Assembly (NCBI GenBank): GCA_035633255.1
Contig: DASQFD010000036.1
Span: 1-23,580 of the forward strand
DNA from: DASQFD01 sp035633255
GTDB taxonomy: Bacteria > Actinomycetota > Actinomycetes > Actinomycetales > Dermatophilaceae
Length of the DNA stretch: 23,580 bases
Direction of reading: 5' to 3'
Positions 14,853-23,580 of this stretch are shown here, piece after piece. Position numbers and translations under genes: made by a program. The stretch's first letter is position 1; each line of letters begins with the position of its first letter. The notes beneath the pieces are model-generated. The model worked only from the letters and a program-made list of their open reading frames with translations, was not told the origin of the DNA and made no database searches.

Positions 14853-16610
14853 GGCCTCCCGGAACGGGTGCAGCCGGCCGTGCCGCACCTCGTGCCACTC
14901 GAGGTAGGCCTCCACCGCCGTCGGCAGCGTCGGGAAGATGTGGTCCTCGCCGACCTGCTCGGCAAGGCCGCTGGCGCGCAGGTCGGCGAGCAGGTCCTGC
15001 TTGACCCGCGCGAGCGCCACGGTGACGCCACGCGCGCTCATCTCCGCGACGAGCTGGCACAGGGTGTCCATGCTCGTCAGGTCGACCTCGACGTTGGCCT
15101 CGGCGTTGATCAGCAGCCACTCGACGGGGTACGACGCGTCGTCGACGGCCTCGGTGGCGCGGCGGCGGAAGTCCTCGGCGTTGGCGAAGAAGAGCGGGCT
15201 GTCGTAGCGGTACACGACCAGGCCGGGCACCTGGCGCGCCGTGGGGTAGTCGTCGACGTCGTGCATCCCGGCCAGGCCGCGGACGAAGCCGAGGATGCCG
15301 TCGTGCGGCCGCGCGACCCGGCGCAGCAGGTCGCCGAGGGATAGCACGATCGCGAGCAGGATGCCGTTCAGCGCCCCGAGGACGACCACGCCGGCGGTCG
15401 TCGTGACGAGGAGGAGCAGCTCGCTGCGCCGGAAGCGCCCCACCCGGCGGATCTCGCCGACCTCGACGAGCCGGAGGGCGGCATAGACCACCAGGGCCCC
15501 CAGCGCGGCCTGGGGGAAGGCCGCGAGGAGCGGCCCGGCGAAGAGGACCGCGCCCACGACGGTGGCCACGGTGAAGAGGTAGAGGACCTGGGTGCGGCCG
15601 CCGACGCTGTCCGCGATCGCCGTGCGGCTGCCGCTGCTGCTGACCGGCATCCCGGAGAAGAGCCCGGACGCCATGTTGGAGACGCCGAGTGCGAGGAACT
15701 CCTGGTTGGCGTCGATCCGCTCGCCCTGCCGCGAGGCGAACGCACGGGCGGTCAGGACGTTGTCGGAGTAGCCGACCACCGCGATGCCGAGGGCCGGCAC
15801 GACCAGGGAGAGCACCTGGGACATCGACACGTCGGGGAGGGCCGGGGTGGGCAGCGTCCGCGGCAGGACACCCACCGTCGGCACGCCGGCCGAGCGAAGG
15901 TCGAGGGCCCACACCGCCGCCGCCCCCAGGAGCACGACGATCAGCGGGTGCGGCAGCCGTGGTGCCAGGCGCTGGCCGACGAGGAGGACGACGAGGAGGA
16001 CGGTGGCGAGGGTGAGGGTGGGCCAGTGGACCTCGCCGAGGTGGCGGAGCGCGTCGACGAGCTCGGCCGGGGGGCTGTCGCCGCTGGCCGGGATGCCGGT
16101 GATCTTCTCGATCTGGCTGAGGATCATCAGCGCCGCCACGCCGGCCATGTAGCCGACGAGCACGGGGCGCGAGAGCAGCTCGGCGAGGAACCCGAGGCGA
16201 CCGAGCCAGCCGAGGAGGCAGAGCACCCCCACCGCGACGGCGAAGGCGGCGGCGAGGGTGGCCCGGTCGGTGCCGCTCCCGGCGGAGGTGGCCAGCGCGG
16301 CCCCCGTCATCAGGGCGACGGTGGACTCCGGTCCCACGGAGAGCTGGCGCGAGGAGCCCAGGACGAGGTAGGCCAGGGCCGGGCCCACCACGGCGACCAG
16401 GCCGACAGCGGGCGGCAGGCCGGCGATCTGCGCGTAGGCCATGACCTGCGGGATGGCGTATGCCGCGACCGTCACCCCCGCGAGGGCGTCGAGGCGGAGC
16501 CACTCCCGGCGATAGGTCGACAGCGTGACCAGCCCGGGGCAGAGGTCGCGCCAGCGCGGCCGCCACCGGGGTCCGGTGGCGGACCGGTCGCTGGGGGAGC
16601 CGGTGGACAC
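14850..16610 (-). CDS. SulP family anion transporter with STAS domain
   Basis: A 586-residue SLC26/SulP transporter. The N-terminal membrane domain has roughly 10-14 hydrophobic segments and the family signature near AYAIPQVMAYAQIAGLPPAVGL, LGSSRQLSVGPESTVALMTG and GYSDNVLTARAFASRQGERIDANQEFLALGVSN. The cytoplasmic C-terminus is a STAS domain (from VPGLVVYRYDSPLFFANAEDF to the end). Such proteins move sulfate, bicarbonate or dicarboxylates; the substrate cannot be assigned here. I start it at GTG 16610. The open frame continues to 16760, but that part would cover the recA LexA box and has no transporter similarity. A TGCAAT -10 box ends seven bases before this GTG. No carbonic anhydrase or sulfate assimilation gene is adjacent. 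Confidence 0.92.
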   Translation of the reverse strand: MSTGSPSDRSATGPRWRPRWRDLCPGLVTLSTYRREWLRLDALAGVTVAAYAIPQVMAYAQIAGLPPAVGLVAVVGPALAYLVLGSSRQLSVGPESTVALMTGAALATSAGSGTDRATLAAAFAVAVGVLCLLGWLGRLGFLAELLSRPVLVGYMAGVAALMILSQIEKITGIPASGDSPPAELVDALRHLGEVHWPTLTLATVLLVVLLVGQRLAPRLPHPLIVVLLGAAAVWALDLRSAGVPTVGVLPRTLPTPALPDVSMSQVLSLVVPALGIAVVGYSDNVLTARAFASRQGERIDANQEFLALGVSNMASGLFSGMPVSSSGSRTAIADSVGGRTQVLYLFTVATVVGAVLFAGPLLAAFPQAALGALVVYAALRLVEVGEIRRVGRFRRSELLLLVTTTAGVVVLGALNGILLAIVLSLGDLLRRVARPHDGILGFVRGLAGMHDVDDYPTARQVPGLVVYRYDSPLFFANAEDFRRRATEAVDDASYPVEWLLINAEANVEVDLTSMDTLCQLVAEMSARGVTVALARVKQDLLADLRASGLAEQVGEDHIFPTLPTAVEAYLEWHEVRHGRLHPFREA

Positions 16611-16617
16611 GAGGGGA

Positions 16618-16623
16618 ATTGCA
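16618..16623 (-). promoter_or_regulatory. -10 box for the SulP gene
   Basis: On the minus strand TGCAAT (four of six positions of TATAAT) ends seven bases before GTG 16610. This predicts a leaderless mRNA and sets the SulP start. It is back to back with the recA control region. Confidence 0.4.
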
Positions 16624-16661
16624 CCACGGCCGGGAGTGGTGGCGCGGCGTGTCGTGCCCGG

Positions 16662-16677
16662 TCGAACAGGTGTTCGG
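16662..16677 (+). promoter_or_regulatory. LexA (SOS) box upstream of recA
   Basis: TCGAAC-AGGT-GTTCGG matches the actinobacterial LexA operator TCGAAC-N4-GTTCGA at all but the last base. It lies two bases before the -10-like TAGGGT at 16680-16685, so LexA would cover the core promoter. It is the only such box I found in the window. Confidence 0.88.
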
Positions 16678-16679
16678 CC

Positions 16680-16685
16680 TAGGGT
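16680..16685 (+). promoter_or_regulatory. -10 box of the LexA-controlled recA promoter
   Basis: TAGGGT fits TANNNT. The LexA box fills the -35/-10 spacer. The predicted transcript would start near 16692 and carry a leader of about 160 b to recA ATG 16853. Confidence 0.5.
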
Positions 16686-16744
16686 CGTCCACAGGTGTCC
16701 CAACCGCGCCGCCTCGTCCACAGCCGGATGGCAGCCGCGGACGG

Positions 16745-16767
16745 GTGTCGGTAGGGGCACCTAGCGT
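16745..16767 (+). promoter_or_regulatory. PafBC-type (RecA-NDp) promoter of recA
   Basis: GTGTCGGTA (16745-16753), eight bases, then TAGCGT (16762-16767). The mycobacterial RecA-NDp/PafBC consensus, as I recall it, is TTGTCRGTG-N8-TANNNT. The match is seven of nine in the upstream element, exact spacing, and a full TANNNT. The transcript would start near 16774. This is a LexA-independent DNA-damage promoter downstream of the LexA-controlled one, the same dual layout as mycobacterial recA. Confidence 0.65.
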
Positions 16768-16852
16768 CTGACCCGAGCCCGCGACGAGACCGACAGCGCG
16801 GTGGAGGTCGCCGGTGGGCGCGCCCCGGAGCAAACGAGAGAGCAGGTGTGGC

Positions 16853-19207
<2,355 letters not shown>

Positions 19208-19217
19208 CCGGTCGGCC

Positions 19218-19892
19218 ATGACCCAGTCCCACCGGAGACCCGGGCGGCCGCGTCCGGCAACCGGGGATGCCACCGGGTCCGCGGGTCCTCCGGCGTCGGG
19301 AGGTCCGGCGGCGTCGGGACGTGCAGCGGCGGCGGAAGGTTCGGCGGCCTCGCGAGGTCCGGCGGCGGCGACAGGGCCGCCGCCGGATCCCGCCGACCAA
19401 GGCCGCGAGCCGGACCGCCACGACGTGGCCCGGCAGATCGTGCTGCGCCAGCTCACCATGGCGCCGCGCAGCCGCGCCCAGCTCGAGCAGGCCCTGCGCA
19501 AGCGCCACTGCCCGGACGACGTCGCCACCGACGTGCTCGACCGGATGGAGGAGGTCGGCCTGGTCGACGACGAGGCCTATGCCGCGATGCTCGTCCGGTC
19601 CAGGCAGGCCGGCCGCGGGCTGGCCCGGCGGGCCCTCGCCGCCGAGCTGCGCACCAAGGGCGTCGACGACGAGGTGGCCCGCGCAGCGCTCGACGAGGTC
19701 GACCCCGCCGACGAGGAGCAGCGGGCTCGCGAGCTGGTCGACACGCGGTTGCGCCGGCTGCATGGCCTCGACGCCACGGTCCAGATCAGGCGGCTGGCGG
19801 CAATGCTGGCCCGCAAGGGATACCCGGCGGACGTCACCCTGCGCGTGGTCCGTGAGGCGGTGGCGGCGGCGCCGGAGCACCAGCGCGACTGA
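19218..19892 (+). CDS. recX: Regulatory protein RecX
   Basis: RecX binds RecA filaments and limits RecA activity. The 224-residue protein has the three-helix repeat core from about residue 70 (VARQIVLRQLTMAPRSRAQLEQALRKR), continuing with MEEVGLVDDEAYAAMLVRSR and the RGLARRALAAELRTKGVDDE stretch, then a C-terminal repeat (IRRLAAMLARKGYPADVTLRVV). The first ~65 residues are a low-complexity Ala/Gly/Ser/Arg/Pro stretch without family similarity. Its DNA is a degenerate GGTCCGGCGGC-type repeat. ATG 19218 lies ten bases after the recA stop, with no strong ribosome binding site, so translation is probably coupled to recA. A shorter start within the low-complexity region is possible but no better candidate is visible. 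Confidence 0.9.
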   Translation: MTQSHRRPGRPRPATGDATGSAGPPASGGPAASGRAAAAEGSAASRGPAAATGPPPDPADQGREPDRHDVARQIVLRQLTMAPRSRAQLEQALRKRHCPDDVATDVLDRMEEVGLVDDEAYAAMLVRSRQAGRGLARRALAAELRTKGVDDEVARAALDEVDPADEEQRARELVDTRLRRLHGLDATVQIRRLAAMLARKGYPADVTLRVVREAVAAAPEHQRD

Positions 19893-19910
19893 CCGAGGCG
19901 TCGGCCCCGG

Positions 19911-19950
19911 GGCCGCGGCGCGCAGTGCAGGGCAGTGCAGGGCCGCGGCC
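19911..19950. terminator. Inverted repeat after recX
   Basis: GGCCGCGG (19911-19918) and CCGCGGCC (19943-19950) can pair around a 24-base loop, which holds a ten-base direct duplication (GCAGTGCAGG twice from 19922). It lies 18 b after the recX stop and before miaB, where a terminator is expected. The arms are self-palindromic, so other folds are possible. Confidence 0.35.
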
Positions 19951-19995
19951 GGAGCGCCGCTGGGCTGGCCGGCATACTCGACGGGGAGGGCGACG

Positions 19996-20001
19996 TACCC
20001 T
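19996..20001 (+). promoter_or_regulatory. -10 box for miaB
   Basis: TACCCT matches TANNNT and ends ten bases before ATG 20012. This gives a transcript with a leader of only about four bases and no room for a ribosome binding site. Confidence 0.4.
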
Positions 20002-20011
20002 TGTCGGTGCC

Positions 20012-21556
20012 ATGAGCACCCCCACCCGCCCTCGCACCTACGACGTGCGCACCCACGGATGCCAGATGAACGTCCACGACAGCGAGCGCATCGCCGGGCT
20101 CCTGGAGACCGCTGGGTACGTCGACGTGGCGAGTGCGCCCGCCGCCGAGCGCCCCGCCGTCGCCGACGTGGTCGTGTTCAACACGTGCGCCGTGCGCGAG
20201 AACGCGGACAACAAGCTCTACGGCAACCTCGGCCAGCTGCGCCCGGCCAAGACCGCCAACCCCGACCTCCAGATCGCCGTCGGCGGCTGCCTGGCCCAGA
20301 AGGACCGGGCCGCCATCGTGGCGCGCGCCCCGTGGGTCGACGTCGTCTTCGGCACGCACAACCTGGCCAGCCTTCCGGCGCTGCTCGACCGGTCCCGGCA
20401 CAACCGGCGCGCCGAGGTCGAGATCCTCGAGTCCCTCGAGACCTTCCCGTCGACGTTGCCGACCCGGCGTGACTCCGCGTTCGCCGGCTGGGTGTCGATC
20501 TCGGTGGGCTGCAACAACACCTGCACCTTCTGCATCGTCCCGAGCCTGCGCGGCACCGAGCAGGACCGCCGGCCGGGGGAGGTCCTCGCCGAGGTCGAGG
20601 CCCTGGTGGAGCAGGGCGTCGTCGAGGTCACGCTGCTCGGCCAGAACGTCAACACCTACGGCGTGGAGTTCGGCGACCGGCTCGCCTTCGGCAAGCTGCT
20701 GCGCGCCTGTGGCCGCGTCGACGGGCTCGAGCGGGTCCGGTTCACCAGCCCCCACCCGGCCGCCTTCACCGAGGACGTCATCGAGGCGATGGCGCAGACC
20801 CCCACCGTCATGCCGAGCCTGCACATGCCGCTGCAGTCGGGCTCGGACCGGGTGCTGCGCGCGATGCGGCGCAGCTACCGGAGCGAGAGGTTCCTCGGGA
20901 TCCTCGAGCGGGTGCGCGCTGCCATGCCGGACGCCGCCATCACGACGGACATCATCGTCGGCTTCCCCGGCGAGACCGAGGCCGACTTCCAGGACACCCT
21001 GCGCGTCGTCGAGCAGGCCCGCTTCGCCAGCGCCTTCACGTTCCAGTACTCCGTCCGGCCGGGGACCCCCGCCGCCACCCTGGCCGACCAGCTGCCCAAG
21101 GCGGTCGTCCAGGAGCGGTTCGAGCGGCTCGTCGCGCTGCAGGACTCGGTGTCCTGGGCCGAGAACCGCCGCCTCGAGGGCCGCACCGTCGAGGTCCTCG
21201 TCGCGCCCGGCGAGGGCCGCAAGGACGGCGTCACCGCGCGGCTCAGCGGCCGGGCCCGGGACAACCGCCTCGTGCACCTCGCCGTGCCGGAGGGCGCCGA
21301 GCGGCCCCGCCCCGGCGACCTGGCCCTCGTCGGCGTGACCTACGGCGCCCCCCACCACCTGGTCGCCGACGCGGCGCTCACCGGCGGTCCGTATGCCGTG
21401 CGCCGCACCGCCGGCGGCGACGCCTGGGCCGCCCTGCAGGACGCGCCGGTCCCCGGCAAGCCGCCGGTCTCCCTCGGTATGCCCTCCCTCGGCGCCCCGC
21501 GCTCCGTGACCGCCGAGGCCGCCGGCCCGGCGGCTCCGTGTCGTCTCGGGACGTGA
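20012..21556 (+). CDS. miaB: tRNA-2-methylthio-N6-dimethylallyladenosine synthase MiaB
   Basis: MiaB methylthiolates i6A37 in tRNAs reading UNN codons, acting after MiaA. The 514-residue protein has the UPF0004 domain (THGCQMNVHDSERIAG with C17, FNTCAVRENADNKLYGNLG with C59, GGCLAQKD with C93). The radical SAM cluster CNNTCTFC (C167, C171, C174) is followed by IVPSLRG, then SLHMPLQSGSDRVLRAMRR, TDIIVGFPGET and a C-terminal TRAM domain. ATG 20012 gives the usual N-terminus; an upstream open stretch from 19925 is unconserved. About 60 residues after the TRAM domain are an Ala/Pro/Gly-rich tail. Its functional partner miaA begins about 1.1 kb downstream, separated here by an antitoxin-like gene and def. 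Confidence 0.96.
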   Translation: MSTPTRPRTYDVRTHGCQMNVHDSERIAGLLETAGYVDVASAPAAERPAVADVVVFNTCAVRENADNKLYGNLGQLRPAKTANPDLQIAVGGCLAQKDRAAIVARAPWVDVVFGTHNLASLPALLDRSRHNRRAEVEILESLETFPSTLPTRRDSAFAGWVSISVGCNNTCTFCIVPSLRGTEQDRRPGEVLAEVEALVEQGVVEVTLLGQNVNTYGVEFGDRLAFGKLLRACGRVDGLERVRFTSPHPAAFTEDVIEAMAQTPTVMPSLHMPLQSGSDRVLRAMRRSYRSERFLGILERVRAAMPDAAITTDIIVGFPGETEADFQDTLRVVEQARFASAFTFQYSVRPGTPAATLADQLPKAVVQERFERLVALQDSVSWAENRRLEGRTVEVLVAPGEGRKDGVTARLSGRARDNRLVHLAVPEGAERPRPGDLALVGVTYGAPHHLVADAALTGGPYAVRRTAGGDAWAALQDAPVPGKPPVSLGMPSLGAPRSVTAEAAGPAAPCRLGT

Positions 21557-21592
21557 CGAGGCCCCCACACCCTCCACGGTGCGGGGGCCTCG
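21557..21592. terminator. Strong bidirectional terminator hairpin after miaB
   Basis: CGAGGCCCCC (21557-21566) pairs perfectly with GGGGGCCTCG (21583-21592). After one A/C mismatch, CACC (21568-21571) pairs with GGTG (21578-21581), leaving a six-base loop. It begins immediately after the miaB stop and lies between convergent genes. This is the strongest hairpin in the window. Confidence 0.85.
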
Positions 21593-21605
21593 GGTCTGCG
21601 TGCGC

Positions 21606-21800
21606 TCAGGCGCCGGCGGTGTCGTCGCCGACGTGGCCGTCCGCCATCGTCTGGCCCTGGTCGACCTGACCGGCGAACTTGCCGCCGGTCTTCTCGTCCG
21701 CCAGGTCGCCGGCCTTCTCGAGGCCCTGGTCGCTGAGCTCCTCGACCCTGCCGGACTGACCGCCGGTCAGCTTCTCCTTGGCGCTGTCGAACATGCCCAT
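21606..21800 (-). CDS. Small Rv0909-type (MT0933-like) antitoxin family protein
   Basis: A hydrophilic 64-residue protein starting MGMFDSAKEKLTGG, with the stretch GLEKAGDLADEKTGGKFAGQVDQGQ. This resembles the actinobacterial Rv0909/MT0933 antitoxin-like family (KAGDxxDxKTGGK) and, more loosely, CsbD-like stress proteins. ATG 21800 has AAGGAG eight to nine bases upstream. No toxin-like gene lies next to it: miaB converges on one side and def diverges on the other. It may therefore be a solitary member with a stress role instead of part of a toxin-antitoxin pair. Family match is moderately sure; function is unknown. Confidence 0.75.
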   Translation of the reverse strand: MGMFDSAKEKLTGGQSGRVEELSDQGLEKAGDLADEKTGGKFAGQVDQGQTMADGHVGDDTAGA

Positions 21801-21955
21801 GGGTGTCTCCTTGCTCTGGGGGGGAGGGGTGGCCGGTGGCTGGCATCGTCACCGACGGGTCAACCATGGCCTACCGGGGGCCCTCGGCGCGAGGGTTCAG
21901 TGAGAACTCGCGTTGCCGGTCCCCCGCCGGAGCGGGGCGTCCCGGCCGACTCTGA

Positions 21956-21961
21956 GACAAT
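21956..21961 (+). promoter_or_regulatory. -10 box for def
   Basis: GACAAT matches four of six TATAAT positions and ends seven bases before ATG 21969. It favours a leaderless start at 21969 over the in-frame ATG at 21963. Confidence 0.45.
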
Positions 21962-21968
21962 CATGGGC

Positions 21969-22655
21969 ATGGCCATCCGTCCCGTCGTCATCAGCGGGGA
22001 GCCGGTGCTGCACCGTCGTGCCGCGCCCGTCGAGGTCATCGACGACGAGGTCCGTGCCCTGGTCGCCGACATGTTCGAGACGATGGACGCCGCCCACGGC
22101 GTCGGTCTGGCCGCGCCCCAGGTCGGGGTCGGTCTGCGCATCTTCACGTGGCAGATGGCCAACGACGACGGCATCCCGCCGCGCGGAGTGGTGCTCAACC
22201 CCTTCGTCGTCGCGACCAAGCCGCCCGCCGGTGACCCCGACCCGCAGGAGGAGTCCGAGGGCTGCCTCTCGGTGCCCGGCAGGTCCTTCCCGCTGCGCCG
22301 CGGCGAGCGCGCCACCCTCACCGGGCTGGACCTCGACGGCCGCGAGATCTCCCACGAGGCCACCGGCTGGTTCGCCCGGATGTTCCAGCACGAGTACGAC
22401 CACCTGAACGGCTTCCTCTACGTCGACCGCCTTTCCGGTCGCTGGGCCCGCAAGGCGCGCAAGGCGGTCCAGGAGGAGGGCTGGGGCGTGCCGGGGCTCA
22501 CCTGGATGCCGGGGATCGACCGCGACCCCTTCGGCCATGACGGCGCCGAGGGGGAGGAGTCGGGGCGGCACGAGGACGTGGAGTCCGGTCGGCACGAGGA
22601 CGTGGAGTCCGAGCGCCACGACGACGCGCAGTCCGCGGCCGCCTCCGGCCGGTGA
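21969..22655 (+). CDS. def: Peptide deformylase
   Basis: Deformylase removes the formyl group from the N-terminal methionine of new proteins, using a metal held by one Cys and two His. All three motifs are present: GVGLAAPQ (44-51), EGCLS (97-101, Cys99) and HEYDH (141-145). The start MAIRPVVISGEPVLHRRA is typical of actinobacterial Def. The catalytic core ends near residue 185. A strongly acidic tail carries three copies of an eight-residue unit, ESGRHEDV, encoded by a 24-base tandem repeat. The gene overlaps miaA by four bases, so the two are translationally coupled. Position between miaB and miaA is unusual for actinobacteria. Confidence 0.95.
   Translation: MAIRPVVISGEPVLHRRAAPVEVIDDEVRALVADMFETMDAAHGVGLAAPQVGVGLRIFTWQMANDDGIPPRGVVLNPFVVATKPPAGDPDPQEESEGCLSVPGRSFPLRRGERATLTGLDLDGREISHEATGWFARMFQHEYDHLNGFLYVDRLSGRWARKARKAVQEEGWGVPGLTWMPGIDRDPFGHDGAEGEESGRHEDVESGRHEDVESERHDDAQSAAASGR
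22557..22628 (+). repeat. 24 b tandem repeat in the def tail
   Basis: Three units, 22557-22580, 22581-22604 and 22605-22628. The first two differ at only two bases and encode Glu-Ser-Gly-Arg-His-Glu-Asp-Val twice. The third encodes Glu-Ser-Glu-Arg-His-Asp-Asp-Ala. The repeat is in frame and lies outside the catalytic domain. Confidence 0.9.
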
Positions 22656-23580
22656 GCCCGGACGCCGACCCCCCGGTCCTCGTCGCCGTCGTCGGCCCGA
22701 CCGCGAGCGGCAAGTCCGAGCTCGCCCTGCGGATCTGCGAGCGGCTCGGCGGTGAGGTGGTGGGCGCCGACGCCTTCCAGCTCTACCGGGGGATGGACAT
22801 CGGCACCGCCAAGCTGACCGTCGCGGAGCGCCGCGGCATCCCGCACCACCAGCTCGACGTCCTCGACGTCACCGCGGAGGCGAGCGTCGCGGCATACCAG
22901 CTCGCGGCCCGCGCCGACCTGAACGCCATCTCCGCGCGCGGGCGGCACCCCGTCCTCGTCGGCGGCTCCGGCCTGTACCTCCGGGCCGCCCTGGACCGCC
23001 TCGACATCCCGCCCACCGACCCCGAGGTGCGCGCCCGCTGGGAGCGGGCGGCCGCCGCGGGCGGCCCCGAGGCGGTGTATGCCGTGCTGGCCGACCGGGA
23101 CCCGGTCGCCGCCGCGCGCATCGAGCCGCGCAACGTGCGCCGGGTGGTGCGTGCGCTGGAGGTCATCGAGCTCACCGGCCGGCCCTTCTCGGCGAGCCTG
23201 CCGGTGCGCGAGCTCCTCCGGCCCACCGTCGTCGTGGGGCTGCGGCCGCCCCGTGCCGCCCTCGATGCCCGCATCACCGCCCGCGTCGAGCGGATGTGGC
23301 GCGTCGGGCTCCTCGGCGAGGTCCGTGCCCTGGAGGCCCTCGGGCTGCGCCGCGGCCGCACCGCCTCCCGGGCGCTGGGCTACGCGCAGGCGCTGGCCGA
23401 GCTCGACGGGGCGATGACCGGTGCCGAGGCCCGCTCCGCCACCGTCGCGGCGACGAGCCGCTTCGCCCGACGGCAGGAGTCCTGGTTCCGCCCGGACCCC
23501 CGGATCACCTGGTTCGACCCGACGGCCGACGGTGGGCTCGCGGCGGCGCTCGACCACGTCGGGCGCGCGGTGGCGCGGCC
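22652..23580 (+). CDS. miaA: tRNA dimethylallyltransferase MiaA (3' end cut by window)
   Basis: MiaA transfers a dimethylallyl group to A37 of tRNAs reading UNN codons, making the substrate of MiaB. The frame opens at GTG 22652, overlapping the def stop by four bases, and is still open at the window end (309 residues seen). Motifs are the P-loop GPTASGKSELAL near residue 15, DAFQLYRGMDIGTAK (the DSxQxYRxMDIGTAK catalytic motif with Ser-to-Ala and Val-to-Leu changes), VGGSGLYLRAALD, RIEPRNVRRVVRALEV and FARRQESWFRPD. MiaA is usually 300-320 residues, so only a few residues are missing. No ribosome binding site is needed if translation is coupled to def. Confidence 0.95.
   Translation, partial: MSPDADPPVLVAVVGPTASGKSELALRICERLGGEVVGADAFQLYRGMDIGTAKLTVAERRGIPHHQLDVLDVTAEASVAAYQLAARADLNAISARGRHPVLVGGSGLYLRAALDRLDIPPTDPEVRARWERAAAAGGPEAVYAVLADRDPVAAARIEPRNVRRVVRALEVIELTGRPFSASLPVRELLRPTVVVGLRPPRAALDARITARVERMWRVGLLGEVRALEALGLRRGRTASRALGYAQALAELDGAMTGAEARSATVAATSRFARRQESWFRPDPRITWFDPTADGGLAAALDHVGRAVAR

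Noticed and set aside
16611..16760. An N-terminal extension of the SulP frame to 16760
   Set aside because: It would run through the LexA box and recA promoter, lacks transporter similarity, and the GTG at 16610 has a better placed -10 box.
16814..16852. A longer RecA start at GTG 16814
   Set aside because: It adds 13 residues not seen in RecA proteins; ATG 16853 gives the normal N-terminus.
19577..21577. A 666-codon minus-strand open frame opposite recX and miaB
   Set aside because: Both opposing genes are certain. The translation is low complexity and shows no domain.

Overview
The window is a very GC-rich chromosomal segment from an actinobacterium. The order rimO-pgsA-cinA-clgR, then DUF3046, recA-recX, miaB and miaA, is the conserved actinobacterial recA neighbourhood. 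Coding style, codon choice and the inserted genes suggest the order Micrococcales, perhaps the Intrasporangiaceae/Ornithinimicrobium group; the family-level guess is inference. I see no rRNA, tRNA, CRISPR array, insertion sequence or prophage. The only clear selfish element is an intein. No gene-free stretch exceeds 300 bases; the longest is the ~240 b recA upstream region.

Layout. 28-744 (+) is a small ion-channel-like membrane protein, convergent with an M19 dipeptidase (770-1969, -). The dipeptidase diverges from rimO, which leads an overlapping chain rimO-pgsA-cinA (+), followed by the Clp regulator clgR. Facing it on the minus strand are the large helicase gene lhr (11106 to 6268) and downstream of it a Nei-type DNA glycosylase, the pairing also seen in mycobacteria. 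Divergent from lhr is a chain of four overlapping or close genes: DUF3046, an ABC ATPase and two ABC-2 permeases. Then come a DUF427 gene (+) and a SulP anion transporter (-), convergent over a shared hairpin. recA-recX (+) follows, then miaB (+), a small Rv0909-type antitoxin-like gene (-), def (+) and miaA (+, cut by the window end).

Themes. DNA repair and damage response dominate: recA, recX, nei, lhr. RNA/ribosome modification is represented by rimO, miaB and miaA. The recA promoter region carries a LexA box and, downstream, a match to the PafBC-type RecA-NDp promoter. recA itself is split inside its Walker A ATP-binding loop by a 431-residue LAGLIDADG intein, so the precursor should be inactive until splicing. 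Many genes here have a TANNNT-like -10 box 6-7 b before the start codon, the arrangement of leaderless mRNAs; I used this to choose several starts.

The most unusual non-genic signal is an octamer, GTATGCCG / CGGCATAC. It occurs 15 times (18 with the TATGCC core) on both strands, in several reading frames and in two intergenic spots, and accounts for 18 of the 24 ATA/TAT trinucleotides I found in the window. Short tandem repeats cluster at gene ends (nei, lhr, def) and in the lhr/DUF3046 gap.
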